Assembly (NCBI GenBank): GCA_903865465.1 | Contig: CAIPJU010000672.1 | Location: 1 to 16,738 of the forward strand | Source: an uncultured Bacteroidota bacterium | GTDB taxonomy: Bacteria > Bacteroidota > Bacteroidia > Bacteroidales > VadinHA17 | Length of the DNA stretch: 16,738 bases | Direction: 5' to 3' | Shown here: positions 16,691 through 16,738 of the stretch, one piece after another | Numbering within the stretch: the first letter of the stretch is position 1 | Layout of the letters: every line of letters starts with the position of its first letter | The notes under the pieces: model-generated | What the model was told of the DNA's origin: nothing | The model's database searches: none | What the model saw: the letters and a program-made list of their open reading frames with translations, nothing else | Translations under genes and position numbers: made by a program

Positions 16691-16738
16691 TTGTATCGTA
16701 TTGCTTTTACTGGAGTAATCCTGCTGATGAGCTGTGAC
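16691..16738 (+). CDS. Possible start of a lipoprotein gene, cut by the window end
   Basis: From a TTG at 16691 the frame reads 16 codons to the end of the window: a short n-region with Tyr-Arg, a hydrophobic run (IAFTGVILL) and then MSCD, which resembles a lipobox with Cys at residue 15. An in-frame TGA at 16682-16684 leaves no room for an ATG start, so the gene would need TTG, as mltF does. It is divergent from the Nudix gene across an 86-nt gap (16605-16690) that is A+T-rich and otherwise shows nothing definite. The product cannot be named; a chance open frame is possible. Confidence 0.35.
   Translation, partial: MYRIAFTGVILLMSCD

Overview
The window is a continuous stretch of a division and cell wall (dcw) gene cluster, most likely from a member of the Bacteroidota (Bacteroidales-like). 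Evidence for this lineage: an FtsI ending in a single PASTA domain, an MraY with a long extra loop, an FtsZ with the terminal two-part tail typical of this phylum, a Porin_10-type outer-membrane protein, perfect TAnnTTTG (-7) promoter elements, very few Shine-Dalgarno sequences, and a MurE with the meso-diaminopimelate signature of Gram-negative-type peptidoglycan. The assignment is from recognition of families; no search was run.

Layout. Positions 1-12466 hold ten genes in one direction with almost no space between them: ftsI (3' part only), murE, mraY, murD, ftsW, murG, murC, ftsQ, ftsA, ftsZ. Several junctions are coupled: 1 nt between ftsI and murE, 3 nt between mraY and murD, a 20-nt ftsW/murG overlap, an ATGA overlap between murG and murC, and 1 nt between murC and ftsQ. 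The largest gaps inside the run are 19 nt before ftsA and 55 nt before ftsZ. Together the genes make the lipid-linked peptidoglycan precursor (MurC, MurD and MurE add amino acids, MraY and MurG make lipid I and lipid II), polymerise and cross-link it at the septum (FtsW, FtsI), and organise the division ring (FtsQ, FtsA, FtsZ). No ddl or murB lies in this stretch.

After ftsZ come two envelope genes, each with its own perfect -7 promoter element: a putative beta-barrel porin (12536-14461) and an MltF-like lytic transglycosylase lipoprotein (14521-15960) that appears to start at TTG. A CoA-pyrophosphatase-type Nudix hydrolase is on the opposite strand (15969-16604) and converges on mltF with only 8 nt between stop codons. 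The last 48 nt may begin another lipoprotein gene, again with a TTG start.

Most of the window is ordinary core genome, and I do not see a new defence, mobile or biosynthetic system. There is no CRISPR array, transposon, tRNA or rRNA, and no gene-free stretch longer than about 90 nt. The points worth a second look are fine-scale: a porin promoter so close to its ATG that the mRNA may be leaderless, TTG starts on lipoproteins, an altered ligand-binding loop in the MltF sensor domain, the MraY loop insertion, and the bipartite FtsZ tail.
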